DNA of 64,000 nucleotides from Anabaena minutissima FACHB-250 (GCF_014697125.1 NZ_JACJRG010000011.1:124001-188000), one strand, 5' to 3'; positions 10,355-19,978 are shown, counted from the stretch's first letter. The notes: generated from the sequence alone by a model not told the origin. Numbers and translations: made by a program.

Positions 10355-11902
10355 ATGCGTCCATTCCGAGAAAAAGAATGGCTCTTAAGCTTGTGCGTGT
10401 TATCTATACTACTGTGGCTAATATGCTTGGGTAACTCACCCTTACGTGATTGGGATGAAGCAACAATAGCACAAGTTGCCCGTGAAATTTGGCGATCGCC
10501 CCTTGGTTCTATGGGTTGGCTTTATCCAACTTTGGCAGGAGAACCGTATCATAACAAACCACCCTTGATACATTTACTGATAGCTTGGGCTTATTCTTTA
10601 GGTGGTGTCAATGAATGGACAACACGTTTACCTGGTGCAGTATTAACGGCTTTAGGCGTACCTTTGCTTTTCTCACTGGGAAGATTAATTTTTCAATGTA
10701 ATTTACCAGCTTTATTTTCTGCCTTAGTTTACATGACAATGTTGCCTGTGGTACGTCATGGAAGGTTGGCAATGCTGGATGGTGCGCTAGTCACTTTTTT
10801 CTTACTAGTGCTGTTTTGTTTATTCAAAGCACGTAAAAACCAACGCTATGCTTTAGGTGTGGGATTTGGGTTGGGGCTAATTGCACTCACTAAAGGGATG
10901 ATAGTTTTACTATTGGGGGGAATTATCTGTTTATTTCTCTTAGTGAATAAACAATTAAGTTTGTGGAAAAATCCTTATTTATGGATAGGAATATTATTAG
11001 GAATAATACCTGCGATCGCTTGGTATATTGCACAATGGCAGCACTATGGCAATAGTTTTTTACAAATCAATTTGCAATCACAAACTTTTGACAGACTTAT
11101 ACAACCTGTAGATGGTAATACTGGACTTTCTTGGTACTATTTACTTGAAATACTCAAATATGGTTTTCCCTGGCTATTATTTTTACCTGGAGGGTTTTAT
11201 CTAGCTGGGAAACAGCGTCATACTACTTGGGGGTGTTTGGTGCTTGTAGGCACAGTAGTATATTTAGTAACTATTTCTCTAATGAAAACAAAACTCCCCT
11301 GGTATGTGATACCTGTGTATCCATTTTTAGCTTTAGCAGTTGGTGCAGAACTCAGCGAAGTTTGGGAAGATCGACATATTCAAGGCAGAATTTGGACGGT
11401 AATATTTGTTTTGTTGTCTATTGCAGGTGTAGGAGGTTGCGTTTACTTCGCTATAGCTGATCCTCAGCCTGTGTTAATAGTGATGAGTATTGTTCTAGCT
11501 ATCAGTATGGGTATTGTCGCATGGTTGGTGAGTAGAGGCGATCGCAATTTTATTCCAGTTTTGTTTATTGGGATGTATCTAGTTTTAGCAATGTTGATGA
11601 GTTCACAATCTTGGATTTGGGAATTAAACGAAGCCTTCCCAGTTAAACCCGTGGCTGCATTAATTCGTGCCAATGTCTTACCGCAAACAAAAATTTATAC
11701 TTCTTTTGCTTATAACCGCCCCAGTTTAGATTTTTACTGTGATTGCCAAGTTATTGCCGCATCTTCATCAACTCTAAAACAAATGTGGGTGGATAAATCT
11801 TATTTACTTTTAGACAACGCAACTTTGCAAACAATCAATTTACCTAATTCCCAAATTCTTGGTAATTCTGAGCAATTCACCTTGATTTATCCTAAAAGCT
11901 GA
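10355..11902 (+). CDS. GT39/ArnT-like polyprenyl-phosphate-dependent glycosyltransferase
   Basis: 515 codons, polytopic membrane protein with about 11-12 hydrophobic segments. The first extracytoplasmic loop carries DWDE (32-35), the acidic motif that binds metal and the lipid-linked sugar donor in GT-C enzymes of the PMT/ArnT type. PYHNKPPL (about 67-74) is also typical of this family. Such enzymes move a sugar from a polyprenyl phosphate to a protein, lipid or glycan on the outer face of the plasma membrane. Donor and acceptor cannot be told from sequence. It is convergent with the DUF2079 gene downstream (7-base gap) and near a second GT-C-like gene, so the stretch may be a surface glycosylation locus. 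Confidence 0.8.
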   Translation: MRPFREKEWLLSLCVLSILLWLICLGNSPLRDWDEATIAQVAREIWRSPLGSMGWLYPTLAGEPYHNKPPLIHLLIAWAYSLGGVNEWTTRLPGAVLTALGVPLLFSLGRLIFQCNLPALFSALVYMTMLPVVRHGRLAMLDGALVTFFLLVLFCLFKARKNQRYALGVGFGLGLIALTKGMIVLLLGGIICLFLLVNKQLSLWKNPYLWIGILLGIIPAIAWYIAQWQHYGNSFLQINLQSQTFDRLIQPVDGNTGLSWYYLLEILKYGFPWLLFLPGGFYLAGKQRHTTWGCLVLVGTVVYLVTISLMKTKLPWYVIPVYPFLALAVGAELSEVWEDRHIQGRIWTVIFVLLSIAGVGGCVYFAIADPQPVLIVMSIVLAISMGIVAWLVSRGDRNFIPVLFIGMYLVLAMLMSSQSWIWELNEAFPVKPVAALIRANVLPQTKIYTSFAYNRPSLDFYCDCQVIAASSSTLKQMWVDKSYLLLDNATLQTINLPNSQILGNSEQFTLIYPKS

Positions 11903-11909
11903 TCAATAA

Positions 11910-13316
11910 TTATTGCTTAATAAATAAATAGACTTTATCTTTTTGATATGTCAGCTTAAATGAAGCATTATCTTGAATTTTTTGAACTAACCTAGGATAA
12001 AATTCCGATTTTTGTTCTAAATTTAATAAATCTAAAAGTATATATTTAAAATTTAAATTACTATCTTGAAAAGAATCTAATGTTGAGCTATCTATAAGTT
12101 TAATTATCTGACGCTGGCTTAAATGTGGGGCGATTTTTGTTGTTGTTAAAACACCTTCATTAGTTGTAACTAAACTCACGGCAGTATGGAGAGAGTTGAG
12201 ATTTGGCAGGCTTGTAAGATAACGCGTGATAAAAAACTCATACTTAGCCAATGCCAAAAAAGCAATCATAGACCAAATAATTAAATAACGTGGTTTCAAC
12301 CAATACCTTTTTTGTTCTTGTTGGTGCTGCTTAATTGAGTAAACTAGCCACACAATAATAAAGGGAAAAATTGCCAACGAATAATGGTGAATTAAATCTC
12401 GCTGCGCCCAATAATCGGAAAGAATATTAAGTAGTAGCATTGGTAAAGCCGGCACAATTGTTATTGTTTTTCGCCAATGCAATCCAATGATAACGGGCAA
12501 GATTAGCAGAAAATAATAAAATATTGTCTCAGGGAAAAAGAACTTACCTAAAATCAATCCAGGGTTAGTAATAATATTCCAGAGAATTTGTGTAGGGGTA
12601 TCACCAAGAGAACCGAAAAATACAACCCCACCTGCTTGACCACCTCGTAGCATGGGAACAAGATAACTAATTGTGGCTAAATACCAAATTACCCCAGTAA
12701 TGATACATCCAAGTCCATACCAACGGCGGCGCGGAACTAACCATAGCCAAATTCCTAAAGCAACTATGGTTAAACTCAAAATATCTTTGCAAATTAAGAC
12801 TAAAACTACGGCTAAAATTAACTGCCAAGTGCGACCACCGATTCCTGCCCACATTGCCCATAATAATGCCGGAACTGCGATCGCCTCTGGACGGAAATCA
12901 GTAAAAAAGTTGATATTAAATAAAGCCGGATACAGTAGGTAAGAAATACAAACGGCTTGTGCATAAGCAACAGATAAGCCCGCTTGTAAACTTAAAGCGT
13001 ATATAGGTAATACTCCAATTGCCAGGGCGATCGCCTGAATGGCAAATAGCCAATGTACGTCAGGATGAATCTTGTATAGCAGTGAGATCGCATACAAAAT
13101 AAAGGCCGCATGATCTCCTATGAGATGAAATCCAAAAAATGATGAAATGGGTGGTAGCCCTTGACTAGCTAGATATACCCATTGATCAAAGACAGCTAAA
13201 TCCAAAGCTGTTGATTGAAATAAAGCGTGTCTGAGACTGCTAGCCGTAAATAGAATTAAGGCACTCACACCAATCATCCAAGCAACAGACCTCAACCTAT
13301 GCAGTTGTTTTCCCAT
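11910..13316 (-). CDS. DUF2079 family polytopic membrane protein
   Basis: 468 codons with about 10 hydrophobic segments. The N-terminal block ALDLAVFDQWVYLASQG followed by FGFHLIGDHAAFILY and HPDVHWLF is the signature of DUF2079, a family with a GT-C-like fold whose activity is not established. The conserved acidic D-x-x-x-F-D-Q and H-x-x-x-D-H residues sit where GT-C enzymes have catalytic loops, so a glycosyltransferase role is inferred only. It lies 3' to 3' with the GT39-like gene and upstream (in the minus direction) of nothing else. ATG at 13316 was chosen; the short hydrophilic leader before the first membrane helix fits. Confidence 0.75.
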   Translation of the reverse strand: MGKQLHRLRSVAWMIGVSALILFTASSLRHALFQSTALDLAVFDQWVYLASQGLPPISSFFGFHLIGDHAAFILYAISLLYKIHPDVHWLFAIQAIALAIGVLPIYALSLQAGLSVAYAQAVCISYLLYPALFNINFFTDFRPEAIAVPALLWAMWAGIGGRTWQLILAVVLVLICKDILSLTIVALGIWLWLVPRRRWYGLGCIITGVIWYLATISYLVPMLRGGQAGGVVFFGSLGDTPTQILWNIITNPGLILGKFFFPETIFYYFLLILPVIIGLHWRKTITIVPALPMLLLNILSDYWAQRDLIHHYSLAIFPFIIVWLVYSIKQHQQEQKRYWLKPRYLIIWSMIAFLALAKYEFFITRYLTSLPNLNSLHTAVSLVTTNEGVLTTTKIAPHLSQRQIIKLIDSSTLDSFQDSNLNFKYILLDLLNLEQKSEFYPRLVQKIQDNASFKLTYQKDKVYLFIKQ

Positions 13317-13397
13317 GCACCCAAAAACCGATATTTTTACGAAGTTATGGAGAAAATGAGGCAGCTAATTAATCCTCATCTTGCTTGTATCTCATTA

Positions 13398-13508
13398 GAC
13401 CTCTTGCAAAAGTCTGAAAATGAGATGTTTCATTCTGAATGAAATGTATGATCTTTGAGATGTTTCGCTTCGCTCAACATGACACCTTAAGCATTTATGC
13501 AAGAGGTA
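13398..13508. mobile_element. Small inverted-repeat element flanked by TA (MITE-like)
   Basis: ACCTCTTGCA (13399-13408) is mirrored by TGCAAGAGGT (13498-13507). TA dinucleotides lie at 13396-13397 and 13509-13510, as expected for TA-targeting IS630/Tc1-type elements. The interior carries a GAGATGTTTCGCTTCGCTCAACAT segment of the kind often scattered in Nostoc genomes, and no ORF. It separates two minus-strand membrane-protein genes. Confidence 0.5.
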
Positions 13509-13538
13509 TATTGAATATCTTTGATGGCAGAAAAAATG

Positions 13539-14831
13539 TCAACCCACCCATTGTTCTTGAGCAAATCCCACAGCTAACTTGCCAAGTAATACTACAAATA
13601 AACCCAAGGTGAAAGATCCCAAACGAGGATGGCGAGATACTAACATACCAATTGCTATACTCAAAGGCGCTATCCCATAAGCAAGACGGCTTAAGGATAT
13701 AGTACCTCCAGAGGCTAACAGCAACCCGACACCACAAAAACCATAGATGACAGTGACTGGGGTGAGTTGTTGACGGCAACACCACAAAAGATAACTACCA
13801 CCCAAAACCATCAAAGCATTCAGTAATTGATTGATTAAATCTATATTTGCCCAGATCAGCAACAATAAAACTAAAGCATAAAAGCCGTAGACTATCTTTG
13901 CAGAGGTCAGGGATTTACGGAAGTAGTATAAACAATAACCGCCCCCAGTAATTACACTAAAAATTAGGGGATGCCAAGGATCGTTAATAAAGCCCGATGA
14001 ATTTTCTACCCAGCCAAAATGCCAATTTTTAGCCCCTACGGCAATTTGCATCAGCATATTTAACCAACCCTGCCAATCAAACCCCAAAGAAGGCCTCCAG
14101 CCGCGTTGGGCAGCGATAAAGGCTAAAGGGTCGCGAAATCGTATGGCACAGTAGAGACTAAATAATAATACACCTGTGGCAGTGGACAAGCTAGCAATAT
14201 ATGCGATCGCACCTCTACGTTCTTTGAATGATGCGATAATTAATGCGGGTATCAAAGCTAACCCTGTAGGACGTGTAGCCGTTGCCATTGCGCCCCAAAG
14301 TGCCATCCAGCGATATTGTTTTTGATCAAAAGCCCGTAAAGTCGCTGTGCTTAAAAATAAATATAATCCCTCAGTATAAACTACTCCGGTAAACATTGAG
14401 GCTGGATAGCAACAAAGCACAGCAGTACCCCACTGAGCAATTTTTGTGCCGTAACACTCTTTTAGCCATAAGTGCAAATAGTAAAGGGCTGCCAAAAATG
14501 CCAAGTTATTGATCACCAGTCCTGCGATTTCAAAGGATAAGCCTAGCTTCATTAACACCCTGATGCTGAAGGGAAACAGGGGAAAGAAAGCTAAGTTATG
14601 TTGTTTGCCATCATTGATAAATTCATAACCAGTAGTGGCGATCGCTCGATAATGTATGCCATCCCAAGCGTCAAAAATTCCCCAGTGCCAATGGGATGAT
14701 GCAGACAGGTTTGGTGTAACCAATAACATGGTCGTCCAGATAATTACTCGACTGAGAAACCACATCCCTACGGGAAAGAAACTATTATTTTTCCCTAAAA
14801 CTTTTCTGAGCAATATCTGAACTGTCACCAT
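13539..14831 (-). CDS. PIG-V-like (GT76) mannosyltransferase-type membrane protein
   Basis: 430 codons, about 9-10 hydrophobic segments. The block FDAWDGIHYRAIATTGY after the first helix, then HNLAFFPLFPF, matches the pattern of bacterial PIG-V/GT76 proteins, where the W-D acidic pair in the first large loop is catalytic in the eukaryotic GPI mannosyltransferase. VVYTEGLYLFLS and GAMATATRPTGLALIPAL are also typical of the family. The likely role is transfer of mannose or another sugar from a lipid-linked donor on the outer face of the plasma membrane; the acceptor is unknown. It stands with two other GT-C-fold proteins in 10.3-14.8 kb, though on mixed strands, so co-function is inference. Confidence 0.72.
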   Translation of the reverse strand: MVTVQILLRKVLGKNNSFFPVGMWFLSRVIIWTTMLLVTPNLSASSHWHWGIFDAWDGIHYRAIATTGYEFINDGKQHNLAFFPLFPFSIRVLMKLGLSFEIAGLVINNLAFLAALYYLHLWLKECYGTKIAQWGTAVLCCYPASMFTGVVYTEGLYLFLSTATLRAFDQKQYRWMALWGAMATATRPTGLALIPALIIASFKERRGAIAYIASLSTATGVLLFSLYCAIRFRDPLAFIAAQRGWRPSLGFDWQGWLNMLMQIAVGAKNWHFGWVENSSGFINDPWHPLIFSVITGGGYCLYYFRKSLTSAKIVYGFYALVLLLLIWANIDLINQLLNALMVLGGSYLLWCCRQQLTPVTVIYGFCGVGLLLASGGTISLSRLAYGIAPLSIAIGMLVSRHPRLGSFTLGLFVVLLGKLAVGFAQEQWVG

Positions 14832-15108
14832 GAGCTTGTCTGAATATATTATTTTACCTATGTTGGCAATACCTCGATGTAAAATCCTACACTGAAATGG
14901 ATTAAAATTAGCAGTAAATTTTCTATACCCTCAATTTTGCTCATTTTAAAAATTAACTATTATAACTTTAGTCTAATATTATACTAAATCTATAGTTGTT
15001 TTCTAGTAAATCTACTTCCCAAAAAGCAGTATGGATTGTGGCGATCGCTGTTCTGAATGAGTCCCCAGCAATTTATAGTGAGAGTTATCTGTACATCCTT
15101 AAGCAATT

Positions 15109-16305
15109 GTGAAAGCTATAACTCTTGTTGGTTCTACTGGCTCAATCGGTACTCAGACTTTAGATATTGTCACTCAGTACCCAGATCAGTTTCGGATTGT
15201 GGGATTGGCGACTGGGAGCAATGTAGAAATGCTAGCGGCTCAAATTCGGCAATTCCGACCAAGTATAGCAGCGATTTCCGCCGCAGAAAAATTGCCAGCA
15301 CTCCAAGAAGCTTTGAAAGACCTTGATCCCCAACCTATTTTACTAGGTGGTGAAGCAGGTGTAATTGAAGTCGCTCGCTATGGTGATGCCGAAACTGTGG
15401 TTACAGGTATTGTGGGTTGTGCGGGTTTGCTGCCAACGATCGCTGCGATTGAAGCTGGTAAAGATATTGCCTTAGCAAACAAAGAAACTCTCATCGCTGG
15501 TGGCCCAGTAGTTTTGCCTTTAGTCGAAAAACATGGTGTCAAATTACTCCCGGCTGATTCCGAGCATTCGGCTATCTTTCAGTGTCTCCAAGGTGTTCCT
15601 AAAGGTGGCTTGCGACGGATTTTACTCACAGCTTCTGGAGGCGCATTTCGGGATTGGGATGTAGCCAGGTTAGCAGAGGTGACAGTTGCTGATGCTCTCA
15701 AGCATCCTAACTGGTCAATGGGACGTAAAATCACTGTTGATTCTGCCACTTTGATGAATAAAGGGTTGGAAGTAATCGAAGCTCATTTCTTGTTTGGCTT
15801 AGATTATGAAGATATCGATATTGTTATCCATCCCCAAAGCATCATTCACTCGCTAATTGAGCTACAAGATACTTCTGTACTGGCACAATTAGGCTGGCCA
15901 GATATGCGTTTACCCCTACTTTATGCGATGTCTTGGCCGGAACGTATTTATACTAACTGGGAAAGACTAGATTTAGTCAAAGCGGGAAATCTTACTTTCC
16001 GCGAACCAGACCATCAAAAGTATCCTTGTATGCGGTTAGCTTATGCTGCTGGTAAAGCTGGCGGTTCTATGCCTGCGGTGTTAAATGCTGCTAATGAGCA
16101 GGTAGTGGCTTTATTCCTAGAAGAGAAAATTACATTTTTAGATATTCCTCGGTGTATTGAATCGGTGTGCGATCGCCATCAAAATGATAACTGTACGAAT
16201 CCTGCTTTAGATGACATTTTGGCAGCAGATCAATGGGCAAGACAAGAAGTGTTAACTGCAACTAAAAATTTAGCTGCCAACCCGCGTATAATTTCGGTCA
16301 GCTAA
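15109..16305 (+). CDS. dxr: 1-deoxy-D-xylulose 5-phosphate reductoisomerase
   Basis: 398 codons with a GTG start giving [17 protein letters not shown]. It catalyses the NADPH-dependent conversion of DXP to MEP, the committed step of the plastid/bacterial isoprenoid pathway that feeds carotenoids, phytol and quinones. GSTGSIG (8-14) is the NADPH loop. Asp150, Glu152 and His153 in [11 protein letters not shown] include the metal ligands at the same numbering as the E. coli enzyme. [14 protein letters not shown] holds the remaining conserved Asn/Lys/Glu, and [16 protein letters not shown] is the C-terminal family block. The protein is full length. The gene stands alone in its orientation. Confidence 0.96.
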   Translation: MKAITLVGSTGSIGTQTLDIVTQYPDQFRIVGLATGSNVEMLAAQIRQFRPSIAAISAAEKLPALQEALKDLDPQPILLGGEAGVIEVARYGDAETVVTGIVGCAGLLPTIAAIEAGKDIALANKETLIAGGPVVLPLVEKHGVKLLPADSEHSAIFQCLQGVPKGGLRRILLTASGGAFRDWDVARLAEVTVADALKHPNWSMGRKITVDSATLMNKGLEVIEAHFLFGLDYEDIDIVIHPQSIIHSLIELQDTSVLAQLGWPDMRLPLLYAMSWPERIYTNWERLDLVKAGNLTFREPDHQKYPCMRLAYAAGKAGGSMPAVLNAANEQVVALFLEEKITFLDIPRCIESVCDRHQNDNCTNPALDDILAADQWARQEVLTATKNLAANPRIISVS

Positions 16306-16450
16306 ATAACTAGCAAAAGATCCGTATATCAAGGGTTGTGCTGGTTTAAAATAGTAGCTACATATACGCCAGACTGTAATAGTATGATCGGTCATCAGGC
16401 AAGATAATGGATTATGCAATAAGTAGAACAGGGTAAATAATTAAAGATTT

Positions 16451-16557
16451 GTAGTAAAAACTTTAGTTCTCTCTGCGTTCTCTACGTTCCCTGCGGGACG
16501 CGGAGCGTGTCGTAGACAGACGCTCCGCGAACAAAAAATGACTAAAGTCCTTACTAC
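16451..16557. mobile_element. 107-bp inverted-repeat element downstream of dxr
   Basis: GTAGTAAAAACTTTAGT (16451-16467) pairs with ACTAAAGTCCTTACTAC (16541-16557), 15 of 17 positions. The inside contains a GC-rich palindrome around GCGGAGCGTGTCGTAGACAGACGCTCCGC, a motif common as an insertion within Nostoc repeats. No target duplication is clear. A short palindrome of related sequence, TTAAGGACTTTAGTCCTTAA, lies at 16957-16976. Confidence 0.5.
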
Positions 16558-16593
16558 GAACTCAATCCTAGGTTTTTTACATTACTTAACATA

Positions 16594-16620
16594 GTTTGGT
16601 TTTTTCAAGTCGTTCTACTT
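16594..16620 (+). repeat. Short sequence shared with the leader of the IS630 remnant at 62.17 kb
   Basis: GTTTGG-TTTTTTC followed by TCGTTCTACTT here recurs at 62173-62198 upstream of a decayed IS630-type transposase gene, with only the four bases in the middle and one G differing. It may be a leftover end of the same insertion sequence family. The shared length is about 26 bases, so confidence is modest. Confidence 0.35.
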
Positions 16621-16691
16621 GTCACCTTTTTATCTATTGGTAACTGTCTGCGTATTGTCGTTATGGCGTATTAGATTTGGCAAAAAGTATA

Positions 16692-16729
16692 GAGGATGGT
16701 GATTCAATCACACCATCCTCAAATTTTTT
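16692..16729 (+). terminator. Strong Rho-independent terminator
   Basis: GAGGATGGTG (16692-16701) and CACCATCCTC (16711-16720) form a perfect 10-bp stem with a 9-base loop, followed by AAATTTTTTC. It lies 387 bases after the dxr stop with no ORF between, so it ends either a long dxr 3' tail or an unannotated small RNA. Confidence 0.75.
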
Positions 16730-17042
16730 CATATCTGTTAATTCATAATTTTTCTATATAATTACTAAAAAATAAAAATATTTTAGTAATTATGTCTAAA
16801 CATCTGCTTTTATTCCGGAATGGCAGTGTCTGCTTACTGTATAATTATTAGACGGTGATTGCTCCAAATTTTAATTATTAAATAATAACCACCATAGCTC
16901 AAAATAACACATTAGCTGAAAATTTGTGCAAGTAATGGTGATAACTCAAGTTTGTATTAAGGACTTTAGTCCTTAATCTACGAAACACTTAGAACTTACT
17001 AAAAACCTTGTAAAAAAATTCAATCGACAGAATTAAACTTAT

Positions 17043-17240
17043 ATGATTCCTACCTTAATTTTAGCTTGGATCGTATTTATCATAGTTTGGAAGGTATTAA
17101 AAGCAACTATTACTAATGCCTTAACTATTGCAGCAATTCTCATTTTATTGAATATTGGTTTTGGTATTACACCGCAAGACATATGGAATCAGATTATGAA
17201 TTTTGCTCAAACGGTATCACAAATTCACATCGGCAAGTAG
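17043..17240 (+). CDS. Small membrane protein, function unknown
   Basis: 65 codons from ATG. Two hydrophobic segments (about 3-17 and 27-43) flank a short polar KATITNA stretch; the tail GFGITPQDIWNQIMNFAQTVSQIHIGK is amphipathic. Composition and codon use look like a real short cyanobacterial gene and not chance, but I can assign no function. No strong Shine-Dalgarno is visible. It is separated from dxr by repeats and a terminator, and is convergent with the thioesterase gene (46-base gap). A role as a small subunit or regulator of a membrane complex is possible, without evidence. Confidence 0.6.
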   Translation: MIPTLILAWIVFIIVWKVLKATITNALTIAAILILLNIGFGITPQDIWNQIMNFAQTVSQIHIGK

Positions 17241-17286
17241 AGATATTAATTATTAACATCTCTACTGCATAATATTTTTGTCTTGA

Positions 17287-17802
17287 TCAGTTATTCTTGG
17301 GTGCAGTAATTTTAGCGAAAGCATCCTGAACACTTGCGGGTAACTGAAGCATAATCTTCCCTCTTTCTCGATCTAAACCCACTAAGGTGACTTTGGCAGT
17401 AGCATATAATTCCTGCCTATCAATGGAAACGATCGCATAATCCCAATTGATGCGGACACCAGTCACTTCCGCCATGCGAGTTTTTACCAACACCTCCATA
17501 CCTAAAGGAATAGAACGGTGATAGCGGACAGAAAGGTCTACAACTGGTAAATCACAACCCAAAGCTACTAAATCAGCAAAATCAATACCTATAGAACGCA
17601 AACATTCTACCCGTGCTTCTTCCATCCAAGTTAGATAAGTACCGTGCCAAACAATACCAGCATAATCAGTGTGATGGGGTTGAACTCTTACAGGATATGT
17701 AAACCAAGTATTGAATTCACTAATTGAGGGGAGTTCAATCGCACTAGTGGGTGGGAGTTGTGCTTGGCTAGATTGTTCTTTAGACATCTTCAATTTTCTC
17801 AA
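17287..17802 (-). CDS. Hotdog-fold acyl-CoA thioesterase (4HBT family; possible DHNA-CoA thioesterase)
   Basis: 171 codons; the ATG at residue 6 (MSKEQSS) is an equally good start. After a variable N-terminus, YPVRVQPHHTDYAGIVWHGTYLTWMEEARVE is the 4-hydroxybenzoyl-CoA thioesterase signature, with the catalytic Asp in H-T-D-Y-A-G. The remainder (LPVVDLSVRYHRSIPLG, then VRINWDYAI) follows the hotdog pattern. Cyanobacteria use a member of this family to hydrolyse 1,4-dihydroxy-2-naphthoyl-CoA in phylloquinone synthesis, and this protein could be that enzyme or a general acyl-CoA thioesterase. The family is firm; the substrate is inference. The gene is monocistronic. Confidence 0.8.
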   Translation of the reverse strand: MRKLKMSKEQSSQAQLPPTSAIELPSISEFNTWFTYPVRVQPHHTDYAGIVWHGTYLTWMEEARVECLRSIGIDFADLVALGCDLPVVDLSVRYHRSIPLGMEVLVKTRMAEVTGVRINWDYAIVSIDRQELYATAKVTLVGLDRERGKIMLQLPASVQDAFAKITAPKNN

Positions 17803-17907
17803 TCACTAGGTTTTTTCGATATCTGGAATAGCATAAAAAAGTATTGAATTATAATATTAATTCCAATGATTAGCATTCACGCTCCCCAATCAAAGGAGTG
17901 TTTTTTT

Positions 17908-19947
17908 ATGCAAACTAATCTCCAGTATTTTAAAATTGTAGCTTTACCGTTGCTTCTCCTGCTGAGTTGTGGGAGATTAGAACCAAACAATCAACGGGTC
18001 ACTATTAATGCTCAGGTAAAATCTAACGACAAGGACAAATATTTTATTGAGCAATTAAATATACAAGCGATCGCCCAATTTCAGCAAGACCAGTTCCCAG
18101 ATGCAATAGCAAAGCTACAGCAAGCTTTAAGCATTAGTAGAACCACAGAAGCACCCTTTTGGGAAGCTGTCACCCTCAATAATATCGGTAGAGTTCATCA
18201 ACATCAAGGTGAGTATTCCCTAGCACTGCAAGCTTATCTGCAAGCTGTAGTGATTAATCGAGAAATTGGCGATAGGGTTCAGTTGGGCAAAACTTACAGC
18301 AATATTGGTCAGTTATTTAAAGCTCAACAACAACCAGAGTTAGCAATTTTTTTCTACAAGCATTGTTTGATCAACCGTGAGTTGGCACGCTTGCAACCAT
18401 CTGTTTTTTCTTTACCACAACCAGATGCTTATAGTATCACTGTAGCTCAGACATACCGACTTTTGGGTGAAAACTTGCTCAAACAAGGACGTGTAACCGA
18501 AGCACAAAGGGCAATTGATTTACTCAAAGTTGAGGAACTGCAAGAATATCTCCAGAATGTTCCCGGTAATCAACGCACCGCTAAAGGTATTAATATTGTT
18601 CCCGGAGAAACAGCAGTTAAACAAAAACTAGAGCAAACTTTAGATAATGCAGTAGAACTGGGCAAAGAATTAAACACATTAAGAAAAATAACACCCCAAG
18701 CGCGATCGCCACAACAAAAGCAACGCCTCCAAGAGTTGGTGACACAGCAGCAGCAACAACTAGAGGCCTTTAACACATTTCTGACTAGTCCAGCTATCAC
18801 CGCACAACTACAACAAATCAGCCGGACTGCTAGACAGCAAAATTTAGATTTAGAGAGTATTAACGCCCTTAGAGATGATTTAGCCCGATTACCGCAAAAA
18901 GCTGCGATTATCTATCCCTTAGTTCTCAAAGATAGTTTAGAATTGGTGCTAGTCACACCAGAATCACCGCCAATTCATCGCACAGTAGCGGTTAGTGATG
19001 AAAAACTCAATCAAACTATTACAGCTTTCCGTCAAGCCTTAACAAATCCTAGTCGGGATATTAAAACACCCGCACGCCAACTGCATAACTGGCTGATCAA
19101 ACCCCTAGAAACAGAACTCAAACAGGCGGGAACACAAACCATACTCTATGCACCCGATGGTAAGTTACGCTATGTCCCTTTATCGGCCTTGCATAACGGC
19201 AAACAATGGTTAGTCGAAGGGTTCAATGTTAATCACATTACCGCCGCCAGCCTGACTAGCTTGAACACGCCGCGACAACAAGATTTACGGATTTTAGCGG
19301 GTGCTTTTACTCAAGGTAACTATCAAGTAGCCTTGGGTAATCGCCGCGTAGCTCTTTCTGGTTTACCATTTGCAGGTATAGAAGTCAAAACTTTAGCGTC
19401 TACTTTTCCCCAAACTAAGACCCTATTAGATCAAGCTTTTAGTCCCGAAGTTACAGTACCGCAAATGGATGACTACACAATTGTCCATTTGGCGACTCAT
19501 GCGGCGTTTGTTGTGGGTAAGCCGGAAGATTCATTTATTTTATTTGGCAATGGCGATCGCGTGAATCTCACCAATATTGCTACTTGGTCATTACCCAGGG
19601 TGGATTTAGTCGTGTTGAGTGCCTGCGAAACTGGCTTAGGCGGTAAGTTAGGCAACGGTCAGGAAATTTTAGGTTTCGGCTACCAAATCCAGAGAACGGG
19701 TGCTAAATCTGCTATTGCATCACTCTGGACTGTAGATGATGGTGGTACGCAAGTTCTTATGAGTGCCTTTTATGATCAACTAGCTAGAGGCAATATCACA
19801 AAAACTACAGCCTTACAAAAAGCCCAAATAGCCCTAATTAAAGGCGATTTTCCAGTAAATAATAAAGCTATTTCAGCCCCTAACACTGGTAGCTTGAATC
19901 ACCCATACTATTGGGCATCTTTTATTTTGATTGGTAATGGCTTGTAA
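17908..19947 (+). CDS. TPR-CHAT lipoprotein (caspase-like protease domain)
   Basis: 679 residues from the ATG at 17908, chosen over an ATG 14 codons upstream because AAAGGAGTG lies just before it and because it yields a clean lipoprotein signal ending LLLLLSC with lipidation at Cys21. Residues about 40-175 form tetratricopeptide repeats (NNIGRVHQHQGEYSLALQAY, YSNIGQLFKAQQQPELAIFFY). A coiled-coil linker (about 225-320) follows. The C-terminal third is a CHAT domain with catalytic His531 in VHLATHAAF and Cys573 in VVLSACETGLGG, both intact. CHAT proteins are caspase/separase-like peptidases that often act in bacterial immunity or signalling. A lipid-anchored, exported form is unusual for gasdermin-type defence, and no partner gene is adjacent. 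Confidence 0.85.
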   Translation: MQTNLQYFKIVALPLLLLLSCGRLEPNNQRVTINAQVKSNDKDKYFIEQLNIQAIAQFQQDQFPDAIAKLQQALSISRTTEAPFWEAVTLNNIGRVHQHQGEYSLALQAYLQAVVINREIGDRVQLGKTYSNIGQLFKAQQQPELAIFFYKHCLINRELARLQPSVFSLPQPDAYSITVAQTYRLLGENLLKQGRVTEAQRAIDLLKVEELQEYLQNVPGNQRTAKGINIVPGETAVKQKLEQTLDNAVELGKELNTLRKITPQARSPQQKQRLQELVTQQQQQLEAFNTFLTSPAITAQLQQISRTARQQNLDLESINALRDDLARLPQKAAIIYPLVLKDSLELVLVTPESPPIHRTVAVSDEKLNQTITAFRQALTNPSRDIKTPARQLHNWLIKPLETELKQAGTQTILYAPDGKLRYVPLSALHNGKQWLVEGFNVNHITAASLTSLNTPRQQDLRILAGAFTQGNYQVALGNRRVALSGLPFAGIEVKTLASTFPQTKTLLDQAFSPEVTVPQMDDYTIVHLATHAAFVVGKPEDSFILFGNGDRVNLTNIATWSLPRVDLVVLSACETGLGGKLGNGQEILGFGYQIQRTGAKSAIASLWTVDDGGTQVLMSAFYDQLARGNITKTTALQKAQIALIKGDFPVNNKAISAPNTGSLNHPYYWASFILIGNGL

Positions 19948-19950
19948 AAG

Positions 19951-19978
19951 AATTCGTAATTCGTAATTCGTAATTCGT
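19951..19978. repeat. STRR: four tandem copies of AATTCGT
   Basis: Exact heptamer repeated four times directly after the CHAT gene stop, typical of heterocystous cyanobacterial short tandem repeats. The rest of 19979-20267 holds no recognisable gene. Confidence 0.85.

Noticed and set aside
17866..17907. Upstream start for the CHAT protein
   Set aside because: The internal ATG at 17908 has a strong AAAGGAGTG box and gives a clean lipoprotein signal; the upstream codons would bury it.
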